Part shown: positions 5,684 to 6,035 of the stretch, piece after piece | Position numbering within the stretch: position 1 is the first letter of the stretch | Layout of the letters: each line of letters begins with the position of its first letter | DNA from: Myxococcales bacterium | GTDB taxonomy: Bacteria > Myxococcota_A > Polyangia > Fen-1088 | Assembly (NCBI GenBank): GCA_003161835.1 | Contig: PMNO01000080.1 | Coordinates: forward strand, 155-6,189 | Reading direction: 5' to 3' | Length of the DNA stretch: 6,035 nt | Translations under genes and position numbers: made by a program | The notes under the pieces: model-generated | The model's input: the letters and a program-made list of their open reading frames with translations, nothing else | What the model was told of the DNA's origin: nothing | Database searches by the model: none

Positions 5684-6035
5684 CCGCCGCGCTGACCGGG
5701 GATCCGGTGCCCGGCACCGCTTCGTTCACGCTCTGAGGGCTGGCCGGTACGGTGGCCGCCACGGGAACGTTCGCGCGTGGCGGCCCAGATCGAGCTGCCG
5801 CGGCGGCCAGGGCGGCGGCGTCGTAGGCGCGGATGATCTGCTGGACCAGCGGGTGGCGCACCACGTCCACGTCCGTGAACGTGCAGAAAGAGATTCCCTC
5901 GATGCCTCGCAGGAGCAATTCGGCCTCGCGCAAGCCCGACTTCCGGTTGTCCGGCAAGTCGATCTGCGTGACATCTCCCGTGATCACGGCCTTCGATTCA
6001 AATCCCAGGCGGGTGAGGAACATCTTCATCTGTTC
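5658..6035 (-). CDS. phoH: PhoH family ATPase, C-terminal part, truncated by window edge
   Basis: PhoH-like proteins are cytoplasmic P-loop ATPases with a helicase-like fold, linked to RNA metabolism and often encoded beside ybeY. Only the last 125 residues are in the window. The reading frame continues to the edge, beginning with Glu-Gln before [10 protein letters not shown], so the Met at 6029 is internal and not a start. Diagnostic motifs are [29 protein letters not shown] and [16 protein letters not shown]. The Walker A and B motifs lie upstream, outside the window. After the conserved core ends (about residue 72 of this fragment), a tail of roughly 50 residues rich in Ala, Pro, Ser and Gly reaches the stop. 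It looks disordered and lineage-specific. The gene end overlaps the HD-GYP start by 26 nt. Confidence 0.95.
   Translation of the reverse strand, partial: EQMKMFLTRLGFESKAVITGDVTQIDLPDNRKSGLREAELLLRGIEGISFCTFTDVDVVRHPLVQQIIRAYDAAALAAAAARSGPPRANVPVAATVPASPQSVNEAVPGTGSPVSAADAGPTGSR

Noticed and set aside
4835..5695. Plus-strand open frame of 286 codons
   Set aside because: It lies fully antisense to the HD-GYP gene, whose domains are intact. The composition is rich in Arg, Gly and His with no recognisable domain.

Overview
The window is GC-rich chromosomal DNA from a Gram-negative-type bacterium. The protein sequences and the gene set suggest a deltaproteobacterium or member of Myxococcota. This lineage call is inferred from general protein character and was not checked by a search. 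Almost everything is housekeeping and lies on the minus strand, so transcription runs from high to low coordinates.

Right part (6035 down to 3515): the C-terminal end of a PhoH-family ATPase, cut by the window edge, overlaps the start of a cytoplasmic GAF–HD-GYP phosphodiesterase by 26 nt. Twelve nt after that gene ends, the rRNA-processing endoribonuclease gene ybeY begins. The spacing implies one operon, phoH–HD-GYP–ybeY. In many bacteria the position between phoH and ybeY holds a membrane 7TMR-HD phosphohydrolase (PgpH/YqfF type). Here a soluble sensor/HD-GYP protein takes that place.

Centre (3466 down to 1768): one small plus-strand gene at 3275-3466 encodes a 63-residue protein with two predicted membrane helices and a strong Shine-Dalgarno sequence. 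It is convergent with ybeY and divergent from a complete pyruvate kinase gene (pyk). The short divergent region between them contains an imperfect inverted repeat.

Left part (1642 down to 1): ribosomal protein S15 (rpsO) is followed after 200 nt by polynucleotide phosphorylase (pnp), whose 3' half lies outside the window. The rpsO–pnp pairing is widespread. Its spacer has two GC-rich hairpin-capable elements, one in the pnp leader where PNPase autoregulation acts in enterobacteria. The gene upstream of rpsO is pyk rather than the common infB–rbfA–truB series.

Taken together, the window links RNA metabolism (PNPase, YbeY, S15, PhoH), glycolysis (PK) and probably cyclic-dinucleotide signalling (HD-GYP). 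I found no tRNA or rRNA gene, CRISPR array, insertion sequence, phage gene or convincing intrinsic terminator. No gene-free stretch exceeds 200 nt. No clearly new multi-gene system is visible. The most unusual points are the HD-GYP gene in the phoH–ybeY slot, its roughly 115-residue insertion inside the catalytic domain, the pnp leader hairpin and the unrecognised small membrane protein.
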